Shown here piece after piece: positions 30,065-37,010 of a stretch of DNA of 41,280 bases (positions are counted from its first letter, which is position 1; each line of letters starts with the position of its first letter). The position numbers and the translations under genes were made by a program. The notes under the pieces were generated by a model. That model was not told where the DNA came from. It worked only from the letters and a program-made list of their open reading frames with translations, and made no database searches. The DNA lies in NCBI RefSeq assembly GCF_026627445.1, contig NZ_JAPNLJ010000055.1, positions 1-41,280 on the forward strand, read 5' to 3'. The DNA comes from Streptomyces sp. H27-H1 (lineage in GTDB: Bacteria; Actinomycetota; Actinomycetes; Streptomycetales; Streptomycetaceae).

Positions 30065-30784
30065 TTGAGCCGCTCGGTTCTCGTCACCGGAGGAAACCGG
30101 GGCATCGGCCTCGCCATCGCCCGAACCTTCGCCGAGGCGGGGGACAAGGTCGCGATCACGTACCGGTCGGGCGAGCCCCCGGCGGAGCTCACGGCCCTGG
30201 GCGTGCTGGCGGTCCGTTGCGACATCACCGACTCCGACCAGGTCGACCTCGCGTACAAGCAGGTCGAGGACGCGCACGGCAACGTCGAGGTCCTGGTGGC
30301 CAATGCCGGCATCACCAAGGACACGCTGCTCATGCGCATGTCCGAGGACGATTTCGCCTCGGTCGTCGACACCAACCTCACGGGCACCTTCCGTGTGGTC
30401 AAGCGCGCGAACCGCGGCATGCTCCGTGCCAAGAAGGGCCGCGTCGTCCTGATCTCCTCGGTCGTCGGACTGCTCGGCTCGGCCGGCCAGGCCAACTATG
30501 CCGCCTCCAAGGCGGCGCTGGTCGGCTTCGCCCGCTCCCTCGCCCGTGAGCTGGGTTCCCGCAACATCACCTTCAACGTCGTCGCCCCGGGCTTCGTGGA
30601 CACCGACATGACGAAGGTGCTCACGGACGAGCAGCGGGCGGGCATCGTCGGCCAGGTGCCCCTGGGCCGTTATGCGCAGCCCGAGGAGATCGCGGCCGCG
30701 GTCAGCTTCCTGGCGTCCGACAACGCCGCGTACATCACAGGAGCCGTCATTCCCGTTGACGGCGGATTGGGCATGGGTCACTGA
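30065..30784 (+). CDS. fabG: 3-oxoacyl-ACP reductase FabG
   Basis: A 239-residue SDR reducing beta-ketoacyl-ACP in type II fatty-acid synthesis. Landmarks are TGGNRGIG (8-15), VANAGIT (78-84), Ser131/Ser132 and the YAASK motif (Tyr145, Lys149), with PVDGGLGMGH at the C-terminus. It starts at TTG, eight bases after GAAAGGG; no ATG or GTG in frame gives a full N-terminus. Five bases separate it from the InhA-type fabI gene. I recall the equivalent S. coelicolor pair (SCO1815/SCO1814) as the characterised FabG and FabI. Confidence 0.94.
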   Translation: MSRSVLVTGGNRGIGLAIARTFAEAGDKVAITYRSGEPPAELTALGVLAVRCDITDSDQVDLAYKQVEDAHGNVEVLVANAGITKDTLLMRMSEDDFASVVDTNLTGTFRVVKRANRGMLRAKKGRVVLISSVVGLLGSAGQANYAASKAALVGFARSLARELGSRNITFNVVAPGFVDTDMTKVLTDEQRAGIVGQVPLGRYAQPEEIAAAVSFLASDNAAYITGAVIPVDGGLGMGH

Positions 30785-30789
30785 TCACC

Positions 30790-31563
30790 ATGAGCGGAAT
30801 TCTCGACGGCAAGCGCATCCTCATCACCGGGGTGCTGATGGAGTCTTCCATCGCCTTCCACACCGCCCGGCTGGCCCAGGAGCAGGGCGCCGAGGTCATC
30901 CTCACCGCGTTCCCGCGGCCGACGCTGACCGAGCGCATCGCACGCAAGCTGCCCAAGCCCGCCAAGGTGATCGAGCTCGACGTCACCAACGACGAGCACC
31001 TGGCGCGCGTGGAGGAGCTCGTCCGCGCGGAGCTCGGCGGCCTCGACGGCGTCGTCCACTCCATCGGCTTCGCGCCGCAGGACGCGCTCGGCGGCAACTT
31101 CCTGAACACCCCGTTCGAGTCGGTCGCCACCGCCATGCACGTTTCGGCGTTCTCGCTGAAGTCGCTGACCATGGCGTGCAAGCCGCTCTTCCCGGAGAAC
31201 GAGGGCGCCTCGATCGTCGGCCTCACCTTCGACGCGCAGTACGCGTGGCCGCAGTACGACTGGATGGGCCCGGCCAAGGCCGCGCTCGAGGCCACCAGCC
31301 GCTACCTTGCCCGTGACCTGGGCAAGGAGAAGATCCGCTGCAACCTGATCTCCGCCGGTCCGATCGGCTCGATGGCCGCGAAGTCCATCCCGGGCTTCGG
31401 GGACCTGGCGGACATCTGGAACCACCGCGCCCCGATGGAGTGGGACATGTCGGACCCGGAGCCGACGGGCAAGGGCGTCGTCGCCCTGCTGTCGGACTGG
31501 TTCCCCAAGACCACCGGCGAGATCATCCACGTCGACGGCGGCCTGCACGCGATGGGTGCCTGA
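30790..31563 (+). CDS. fabI: InhA-type NADH-dependent enoyl-ACP reductase FabI
   Basis: A 257-residue enoyl-ACP reductase closest in style to mycobacterial InhA. It has GVLMESSIAFHTARLAQEQGAEV at the nucleotide site and HSIGFAPQDALGG (Ser91, equivalent to InhA Ser94). The active site YDWMGPAKAALEATSRY has catalytic Tyr156 and Lys163 in the YxxMxxxK form. ISAGPIGSMAAKSIPGF is the substrate loop region. It performs the last reduction of each elongation cycle and is the family targeted by isoniazid and triclosan. Operon with fabG. Confidence 0.95.
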   Translation: MSGILDGKRILITGVLMESSIAFHTARLAQEQGAEVILTAFPRPTLTERIARKLPKPAKVIELDVTNDEHLARVEELVRAELGGLDGVVHSIGFAPQDALGGNFLNTPFESVATAMHVSAFSLKSLTMACKPLFPENEGASIVGLTFDAQYAWPQYDWMGPAKAALEATSRYLARDLGKEKIRCNLISAGPIGSMAAKSIPGFGDLADIWNHRAPMEWDMSDPEPTGKGVVALLSDWFPKTTGEIIHVDGGLHAMGA

Positions 31564-31730
31564 TCCAGGGCCCGTCCATCCGTACGGCGGCGGGTGGCGG
31601 TGGCCGTAGGGGGTGACTCGATCAGATGTCCTCCCCCGGGCCGGATCTTCCCGAGTCGAAAAGCAGGACATTTCCCTGCAAACTGGCCCTGTCGGGATCT
31701 TCTCGGCTCTTGCGGGGAGGGGGTACGGGA

Positions 31731-32162
31731 GTGCACGCGAGGCGGAGCCGAGCGGTATCCCTGCTGGTCACCTCGGTGGTCCTGACCGGATTCCTGCTTC
31801 CGGGGGCCGCCCTGCAGGACGAAGCGGCCGCCCCTGCACCCGGTACGGATTCCCAGACCCAGGCCGTGGTCGACCTGGCCCAGATCCCCGCCGAACCGCC
31901 CGTACAGCCCGCGCCGCCCGCCGCCCGGGAGCTCTTCGGGGCCGACTGCGACACCGAGATCAACGGCTCGCAGGTGGCCGCGTTCTGCCACAACGGCTAC
32001 CCGCAGACCGACCTGGTCCGCCTGCACGTCGAGTGCGACCGCTGGTGGGACGTGGACGGGGACGCCGCCGCCGTGGCCGTCCACCCGGCCGGCCGGGTGG
32101 AACTCGCCGGCCGCTGCTGGAAGGAAGTCCGCTCCGCCTGGGTCAGCCACCAGCGGCAGTGA
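31731..32162 (+). CDS. Small secreted hypothetical protein
   Basis: A 143-residue protein. With the GTG used here (preceded by GGGGAGGGGG), the N-terminus is a signal peptide: basic HARRSR, hydrophobic AVSLLVTSVVLTGFLLPGAAL, and a possible cleavage near ALQDE. A Pro/Ala-rich linker follows. A C-terminal domain of about 60 residues has four Cys (ADCDTE, AFCHNG, VECDRW, GRCWKE), suggesting two extracellular disulphides. I recognise no family. It ends with a 20-bp overlap with the convergent GntR gene. Longer upstream in-frame starts disrupt the signal peptide. Confidence 0.7.
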   Translation: MHARRSRAVSLLVTSVVLTGFLLPGAALQDEAAAPAPGTDSQTQAVVDLAQIPAEPPVQPAPPAARELFGADCDTEINGSQVAAFCHNGYPQTDLVRLHVECDRWWDVDGDAAAVAVHPAGRVELAGRCWKEVRSAWVSHQRQ

Positions 32163-32844
32163 CCCCCGCGGGTGCTTCCCTGCCCAGGCAGACGAACGGA
32201 TAGCCCGCCGCCTCCGAGGCCGCCGCCTCCCCGTCCCCGCGCCGGATCGCCTCGATCAGCCGGGCGTGGTCCAGGTGCGAGGCGGGATCGAGCTCCGCGC
32301 CCACGTCGGTGCGCAGCCAGTCGGCCACCAGATCGCCGAGGTCCGCGTACAGCTCGATGAGCACCTCGTTGTGCGAGGCCGCCACCACCGCCATGTGCAG
32401 GGCCACGTCCGCCGCGATGAACGGCTCCGCCTCCCCGCCCGACCACGCCTCCTCGCGCCGCGCCAGCAGCGCGTCCAGCTGTACGAGGTCCCGCGCGGTC
32501 CGCCGCTCCGCCGCGAGACGGGCCGCTGAGGACTCCATCATCGAGCGCAGCTCCGCGATGTGCCGGGGATCGGCGCCGGCGAAACGGCGGTGCATCACCC
32601 CGGCCAGCTCGCTGGTGGCGATGACATAGGTGCCCGAGCCCTGGCGGATGTCGAGGAGGCCGTTGTGTGCGAGGGCCCGGACGGCCTCGCGCACGGTGTT
32701 GCGGGCGACGCCCAGCAGCTCCACGAGCTCGGGCTCGGTGGGGATGCGGGAGCCCACGGGCCATTCGCCCGTGGTGATCTGGTTCCTGAGCTGGGCGATC
32801 ACCTGGTCGACGAGTGCGGATCGCCGGGGCGAGGTCAGCGGCAT
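32143..32844 (-). CDS. GntR family regulator, FadR/FCD subfamily
   Basis: A 233-residue regulator. The winged-helix domain covers residues about 8-75 (LVDQVIAQLRNQITTGEWPVGSRIPTEPELVELLGVARNTVREAVRALAHNGLLDIRQGSGTYV). The helical FCD ligand-binding domain has the conserved ALHMAVVAASHNEVL, in which the His and acidic residues often bind a metal and a carboxylate effector. It is divergent from the CynX/NimT-type transporter, whose start overlaps an imperfect palindrome that is a likely operator. The ATG is preferred over upstream codons because homology begins there. Confidence 0.93.
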   Translation of the reverse strand: MPLTSPRRSALVDQVIAQLRNQITTGEWPVGSRIPTEPELVELLGVARNTVREAVRALAHNGLLDIRQGSGTYVIATSELAGVMHRRFAGADPRHIAELRSMMESSAARLAAERRTARDLVQLDALLARREEAWSGGEAEPFIAADVALHMAVVAASHNEVLIELYADLGDLVADWLRTDVGAELDPASHLDHARLIEAIRRGDGEAAASEAAGYPFVCLGREAPAGVTAAGG

Positions 32845-32910
32845 GCGGTCGGGGTTCCTCTCGGACGTACAGGTTTCAGGACGGGCACTTATCGACTGCG
32901 GGGTGGACAA

Positions 32911-32940
32911 CCAATCATCCCATGAATCTATGATGGTTGG
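32911..32940. promoter_or_regulatory. GntR operator candidate overlapping a leaderless promoter
   Basis: CCAATCATC at one end and GATGGTTGG at the other form an imperfect 30-bp inverted repeat ending exactly before the transporter ATG. A TATGAT -10 (32929-32934) lies inside it, six bases before the ATG, with TGGACA (32904-32909) as a possible -35 at 19-bp spacing. The mRNA would begin at or next to the start codon. Confidence 0.6.
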
Positions 32941-34227
32941 ATGTCCGACGAAGAAATTCAGACCCTGAACCGGCCCCAGGCCGAGCACACGGCATCCGCC
33001 CGGCCCCTTCCCGCCGCCGCCCCGCAGCCGGCGTGGCTCGGACCCGTGCTCCTCGTCGGCATCGTGCTGGCCGCCCTCAACCTGCGGCCCGCCATCACCA
33101 GCCTCGGCGCCCTGTTCGAGGAGACCCGTACGGGCCTCGGCATGAGCGGAACCGTCGCCGGACTCATCACCTCCGTACCCGCCCTCTGCTTCGCCGTCTT
33201 CGGCGTCACCGCGCCCCGGCTCTCCCGCCGCTTCGGCCCGGCGGCCGTCGTCTGCGCGGGCATGGCCGCCGTCGCCGCGGGCCTGCTGATCCGGCCCTTC
33301 GCAACCAACGCCGCGGGATTCCTCGCCGCCAGCGCCCTGAGCCTCGCGGGCATAGCCCTGACGAACGTGCTCCTCCCGGTGATCGTCAAGCGATGGTTCC
33401 CCGACCGGGTCGCCACCATGACCGGCCTCTACTCCATGGCCCTGGCCGCCGGCACCTCGCTCGCCGCCGCCACCACGGTCCCGCTGACCGAGGCCCTCGG
33501 CGGGAGCTGGCGCACCGGTCTGCTGATCTGGGCCTTCCTCGCCGCGGCCGCCGTACTGCCCTGGCTGCCCATCGCCGCCGCGGCCCGCAAGGAGAAGGCG
33601 GCCGCGGGCGTACCGGCCGCCCGGCCCGACGCCGGGCCGAGCGTGGTGCGCAGCCGCACCGCATGGGCCCTCGCCTGCTACTTCGGCCTCCAGGCCACGG
33701 GCGCGTACATCACCATGGGCTGGCTCCCACAGATCTTCCGCGACGCCGGGGTCTCCGCCTCCACCGCGGGCGTCCTGCTCGCCGTCACCATGGTCATGGG
33801 CGTCCCGCTCGCCTTCGTCATCCCCGGCCTCGCCGGCCGGATGAGGAACCAGGGCCCCATCGCGGTCGTCCTCGGCCTCTTCGGCCTCGTCGGCTACCTC
33901 GGGCTGTACTTCGCCCCGGTCGCCGGGGCGTGGGCCTGGGCCGTCCTGCTCGGCGTCTCCAACTGCGCCTTCCCGCTCGTCATCACACTGATCGGGCTGC
34001 GCGCCAAGTCCCCGGCCGGGGTCGTCAAGCTCTCCGCCTTCGCCCAGAGCACCGGCTACCTCATCTCCATCCCCGGACCGCTCCTCATCGGCGCCCTCTA
34101 CCAGCACACCGGCGGCTGGGACCTGCCCCTCGCCCTGATGGCCGGACTGCTCGTCCCGCAGATCGCGCTCGGCGTGCTCGCGGGCCGGGACCGCACGATC
34201 GAGGACGAATGCGGCATGCGAGACTGA
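32941..34227 (+). CDS. MFS transporter, CynX/NimT type
   Basis: A 428-residue, 12-helix major-facilitator protein. The pattern LNLRPAITSLGALFEE at the start of the first helices and GLYSMALAAGTSLAAATTVPL are typical of the CynX/NimT (cyanate/nitroimidazole) branch. A central cytoplasmic loop of basic and Ala residues (AARKEKAAAGVPAARPDAG) splits the two halves. The substrate is probably a small anion or drug-like molecule, but the branch is too broad to say. No ribosome binding site lies upstream of the ATG, consistent with a leaderless transcript. Probably repressed by the divergent GntR protein. Confidence 0.92.
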   Translation: MSDEEIQTLNRPQAEHTASARPLPAAAPQPAWLGPVLLVGIVLAALNLRPAITSLGALFEETRTGLGMSGTVAGLITSVPALCFAVFGVTAPRLSRRFGPAAVVCAGMAAVAAGLLIRPFATNAAGFLAASALSLAGIALTNVLLPVIVKRWFPDRVATMTGLYSMALAAGTSLAAATTVPLTEALGGSWRTGLLIWAFLAAAAVLPWLPIAAAARKEKAAAGVPAARPDAGPSVVRSRTAWALACYFGLQATGAYITMGWLPQIFRDAGVSASTAGVLLAVTMVMGVPLAFVIPGLAGRMRNQGPIAVVLGLFGLVGYLGLYFAPVAGAWAWAVLLGVSNCAFPLVITLIGLRAKSPAGVVKLSAFAQSTGYLISIPGPLLIGALYQHTGGWDLPLALMAGLLVPQIALGVLAGRDRTIEDECGMRD

Positions 34228-34232
34228 CCGGC

Positions 34233-34352
34233 ATGTCGCCCGTACTTGAACCGAACCCCCAGAACGGCCACAGGAAGCTAGGCCTCGTGCTCGGCGCGAT
34301 GCTCCTGGTGACCGTGGTCATCGCCGTCGTCGCGACCCTCGCCTCGCCGTAG
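34233..34352 (+). CDS. SGM_5486-type small transporter-associated membrane protein
   Basis: A 39-residue protein (SPVLEPNPQNGHRKLGLVLG..., ending VIAVVATLASP) with one transmembrane helix. I recall this PVLEPNPQNG...LGAM family as SGM_5486, a small protein associated with MFS transporters in Streptomyces. It begins 5 bp after the transporter stop. A GGGGGG/CCCCCC hairpin begins at its stop codon. Probably a transporter accessory or stability peptide; that role is inferred from linkage. Confidence 0.75.
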   Translation: MSPVLEPNPQNGHRKLGLVLGAMLLVTVVIAVVATLASP

Positions 34353-34367
34353 GGGGGTTATCCCCCC
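34352..34367 (+). terminator. G6-TTAT-C6 hairpin at the end of the transporter operon
   Basis: The stop codon's last base begins a GGGGGG-TTAT-CCCCCC stem-loop. A second hairpin-capable CCCCTAGGGG follows at once. Both suit termination of the transporter transcript. Confidence 0.6.
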
Positions 34368-34426
34368 AGCCCCTAGGGGGTCAGGCTCAGGGACAACTGG
34401 GGTGCGTCCCCGATGGGAACCGCCGG

Positions 34427-34446
34427 CTCGAATCCTTAGATTCGAG
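34427..34446. promoter_or_regulatory. Perfect palindrome CTCGAATC-CTTA-GATTCGAG upstream of the 71-residue membrane protein
   Basis: Two 8-bp arms around CTTA. The sequence includes TAGATT (34437-34442), a plausible -10 element, so a regulator bound here would block transcription of the gene starting at 34490. No convincing -35 is seen. Confidence 0.45.
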
Positions 34447-34489
34447 GAGCAAGAGCGAGCCCGTCCGACGCACCCCCACGGAGGCGGCC

Positions 34490-34705
34490 ATGTCGGCCCC
34501 CATACACCTGGCCCCAGGCCGCCTGTCCGCACCCCGCGCCGCCGGGCCGAACGCCCGGCTGCACTGGTGGGCGCTCGCCCTGCCCGCCCTCGCCTTCGGC
34601 CTCCTGCTCATACTCCTCGCCGGATCCGGCGAGGCCCACGCCTCCTCCGGTGAAGGCTCCACGCTCGTCCACGTCACCGAACGGCTGCTGCGCGTCGTCG
34701 GCTGA
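34490..34705 (+). CDS. Small single-helix membrane protein, function unknown
   Basis: A 71-residue protein with a basic, Pro/Ala-rich N-terminus, one transmembrane helix (WWALALPALAFGLLLILLAG, about residues 26-45) and a short Ser/Glu-containing tail. GGAGG lies well placed before the ATG. It sits between the transporter operon and the SixA-like gene. No family recognised. Confidence 0.65.
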   Translation: MSAPIHLAPGRLSAPRAAGPNARLHWWALALPALAFGLLLILLAGSGEAHASSGEGSTLVHVTERLLRVVG

Positions 34706-34839
34706 CGAGGCACCGGCCGGCGACCCGCCGGCCACCGGGAGCCCGCGCGCGCGGCCCGGTGCCGGGGCGGGCCCCCACCTGGGGGTGACCCCCTCAACAC
34801 CCTGCGCCCCGTGGCTCGATTCATGCGAAGCTGGGAGCC

Positions 34840-35358
34840 ATGAGCGCCGACACACCCCGCAGGATCGTTCTCCTCCGGCACGCCAAGGCCGAATGGTCGG
34901 ACGGCCCGGACCACGACCGCCCCCTGGCCGAGCGTGGCCGGCACGACGCCCCGGCCGCGGGCCAGAAGCTGGCTCAGACCGGCATCGCCTTCGACCTGGC
35001 CCTCTGCTCCAGCGCGGCCCGGACCAGGGAGACCTGGAAGCTGGCCGTCCATGAACTGCCGCACCGGCCGAAGACCTCGTACGAGGAACGGCTCTACGAG
35101 GCCTCCCTGGGCGAGCTCATCGCCCTGGTCAACGAGACCTCCGACGAGGTGAAGAACCTCCTCGTCATCGGCCACAACCCCGGCATGCACGCCCTGGCCG
35201 ACGCACTCTCCGGGAGCGCGCAGGGCGACGTACTCGCCCGGATGAACCACAGCGGCTTCCCGACCTCCGGGATCGCGGTCCTCTCCTTCACCGGCTCCTG
35301 GAAGTCCGTGGAACACGGCGTGGGCACCCTGCTGGACTTCTGGACCCCGCACGCCTGA
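34840..35358 (+). CDS. SixA-like histidine phosphatase
   Basis: A 172-residue histidine-phosphatase-superfamily protein. The phosphate pocket is LLRHAKAEW (Arg13, His14 nucleophile) with a second Arg in SSAARTRET and the second His in VIGHNPGMH. SixA-type proteins dephosphorylate phosphohistidine on phosphorelay or PTS proteins; the target here is unknown. The ATG has GGGAG just upstream. It is convergent with serB across a long terminator. Confidence 0.9.
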   Translation: MSADTPRRIVLLRHAKAEWSDGPDHDRPLAERGRHDAPAAGQKLAQTGIAFDLALCSSAARTRETWKLAVHELPHRPKTSYEERLYEASLGELIALVNETSDEVKNLLVIGHNPGMHALADALSGSAQGDVLARMNHSGFPTSGIAVLSFTGSWKSVEHGVGTLLDFWTPHA

Positions 35359-35367
35359 CACACACGT

Positions 35368-35424
35368 CCTACGACGGAGCGGGCCCCGGCACTTCCACAG
35401 TGCCGGGGCCCGCTCCGTCGTAGG
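35368..35424. terminator. Bidirectional terminator hairpin, 26-bp perfect stem
   Basis: Arms 35368-35393 and 35399-35424 are exact complements around TCCAC. It lies between the convergent SixA-like and serB genes and is the longest perfect inverted repeat I found in the window. Confidence 0.92.
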
Positions 35425-35436
35425 GAGACGTCGTCG

Positions 35437-36636
35437 TCACGCCAGGTCGGCGGCCTCGACCTCTTCGCGGGTGATCCCGAGCAGGTACAGCACGGCGTCC
35501 AGGAAGGGCACGTTCACGGCGGTGTCCGCGGCCTGGCGGACCACCGGCTTGGCGCAGAAGGCCACGCCCAGCCCGGCCGCGTTCAGCATGTCCAGATCGT
35601 TGGCGCCGTCACCGATGGCCACCGTCTGGGCCAGCGGCACACCGGCCTCCGCGGCGAAGCGGCGCAGCAGCCGGGCCTTGCCGGCCCGGTCGACGATCTC
35701 ACCGGTCACCTTGCCCGTCAGCTTCCCGTCCACGATCTCCAGGGTGTTCGCGGAGGCGAAGTCCAGGCCGAGCCGCTCCCGCAGATCGTCCGTCACCTGC
35801 GTGAACCCGCCGGAGACCACGCCCACCTGGTACCCGAGGCGCTTGAGGGTGCGGATCAGGGTCCGGGCGCCCGGGGTGAGCCGTACCTCGGAGCGGACCT
35901 TGTCCACCACGGAGGCGTCCAGCCCGGCCAGCAGCGCGACCCGGGCGTGCAGGGACTGCTCGAAGTCCAGCTCCCCGCGCATGGCCCGCTCGGTCACCTC
36001 GGCGACCTCGGCCTCACAGCCGGCGTGCGCGGCGAAGAGCTCGATGACCTCGTCCTGGATCAGGGTCGAGTCCACGTCCATGACGACGAGGCGCTGGGCC
36101 CGCCGGTGCAGCCCGGCCGAGACCACGGCCACGTCGACGCCGATCTGCGCGGCGGCGGTGGCCAGCGCGGTGCGCAGCGGCTCGGTCCCGGTACCGGAGA
36201 CGGCGAATTCCACGGCCGTCACCGGATACTTCGCGAGCCGGAAGATGCGGTCGATGTTGCCGCCCGTCGCGGTGATCCGTGCGGCGATGGCGGCCGTGGA
36301 CTCGGCGGTGAGCGGGTGCCCGAGCACGGTGACGTGCGAACGGCCACTGCCGCGCGGACGGTTGTCGCCGGTGCCGGAGAGGATCTCGGCCTGCAGCTTG
36401 AGGGACTCGGCCCAGCTGTGGACGGTGGCCCGCAGCTCGCCCTCGGTGCCGGCGGTCGGGTGGGTGACGAGGGCGCACAGGACGATGCGGCCCCGGGTGA
36501 CGACCTGCTCGATGTCGACGACGTCGACGGAGTAGGCGGCGAGGGTGTCGAACAGCCCGGCGGTGATCCCGGGACGGTCCTTGCCGAAGATCTTGACGAG
36601 GAGGGTGGGGACGTCGGAGGTCTGCGAAGCGCTCAT
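35437..36636 (-). CDS. serB: Phosphoserine phosphatase SerB with N-terminal ACT domains
   Basis: A 399-residue HAD phosphatase for the last step of serine synthesis. Two ACT-like domains occupy residues about 10-175 (TLLVKIFGKDRPGITAGLFDTLAAYSVDVVDIEQV). The catalytic part begins with VVMDVDSTLIQDEVIEL (nucleophile Asp187, general acid Asp189), then GGFTQVTDDL and the acidic motif AIGDGANDLDML. The ACT domains probably sense serine or another amino acid. The coding frame continues upstream without a stop, but that part is Arg/Pro-rich and is excluded. Divergent from the FHA-ABC gene. Confidence 0.95.
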   Translation of the reverse strand: MSASQTSDVPTLLVKIFGKDRPGITAGLFDTLAAYSVDVVDIEQVVTRGRIVLCALVTHPTAGTEGELRATVHSWAESLKLQAEILSGTGDNRPRGSGRSHVTVLGHPLTAESTAAIAARITATGGNIDRIFRLAKYPVTAVEFAVSGTGTEPLRTALATAAAQIGVDVAVVSAGLHRRAQRLVVMDVDSTLIQDEVIELFAAHAGCEAEVAEVTERAMRGELDFEQSLHARVALLAGLDASVVDKVRSEVRLTPGARTLIRTLKRLGYQVGVVSGGFTQVTDDLRERLGLDFASANTLEIVDGKLTGKVTGEIVDRAGKARLLRRFAAEAGVPLAQTVAIGDGANDLDMLNAAGLGVAFCAKPVVRQAADTAVNVPFLDAVLYLLGITREEVEAADLA

Positions 36637-37010
36637 GGTGGCTTCACCGTATCTCCCCGGCCTCCGCGCACGGACCCCCGTCCCACCTGGCGGAACCGTT
36701 TCGCTCCGTACGGACGTGCGGAGCTCGCACAGCGGACGCCCGGAGGCCACGCGGTGGACATGTGGAAGCCGCGGAAGGGGCGCGCGGACGCAGGCCACGC
36801 GGGCGGCGACCGGAGTCAGGGCGGGGGCGGAACGTCGGGAAAGGCCCCCTCCGGGTGACTTTCTCCCCCCTCGGCAAGGCCCTCCGCACGCCGGTACGTG
36901 GCCCGGATTCCCCTTGTGGCCGCGCGCCTGAAATAGTTCCCCCGGATGTTCGCCATCCCTAGACTCCCAGACGTCATGGGGGATTCTCGGGGGACTTAAG
37001 TGGGGCTGGA
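36637..37010. other. 374-bp divergent intergenic region
   Basis: No gene is supported between serB and the FHA-ABC gene; short frames here lack coding character. TAGACT at 36960-36965 is a possible -10 for the plus-strand transporter, but the matching -35 position (TTCCCC) is poor. A GGGGGATTCTCGGGGG stretch near 36978 can form a small G-rich repeat. No ribosome site of note beyond GGGGCTGGAG before the GTG. Confidence 0.5.

Noticed and set aside
32845..34107. Extension of the GntR regulator frame across the MFS gene
   Set aside because: Antisense to a clear 12-helix transporter; the winged-helix domain begins right after 32844.
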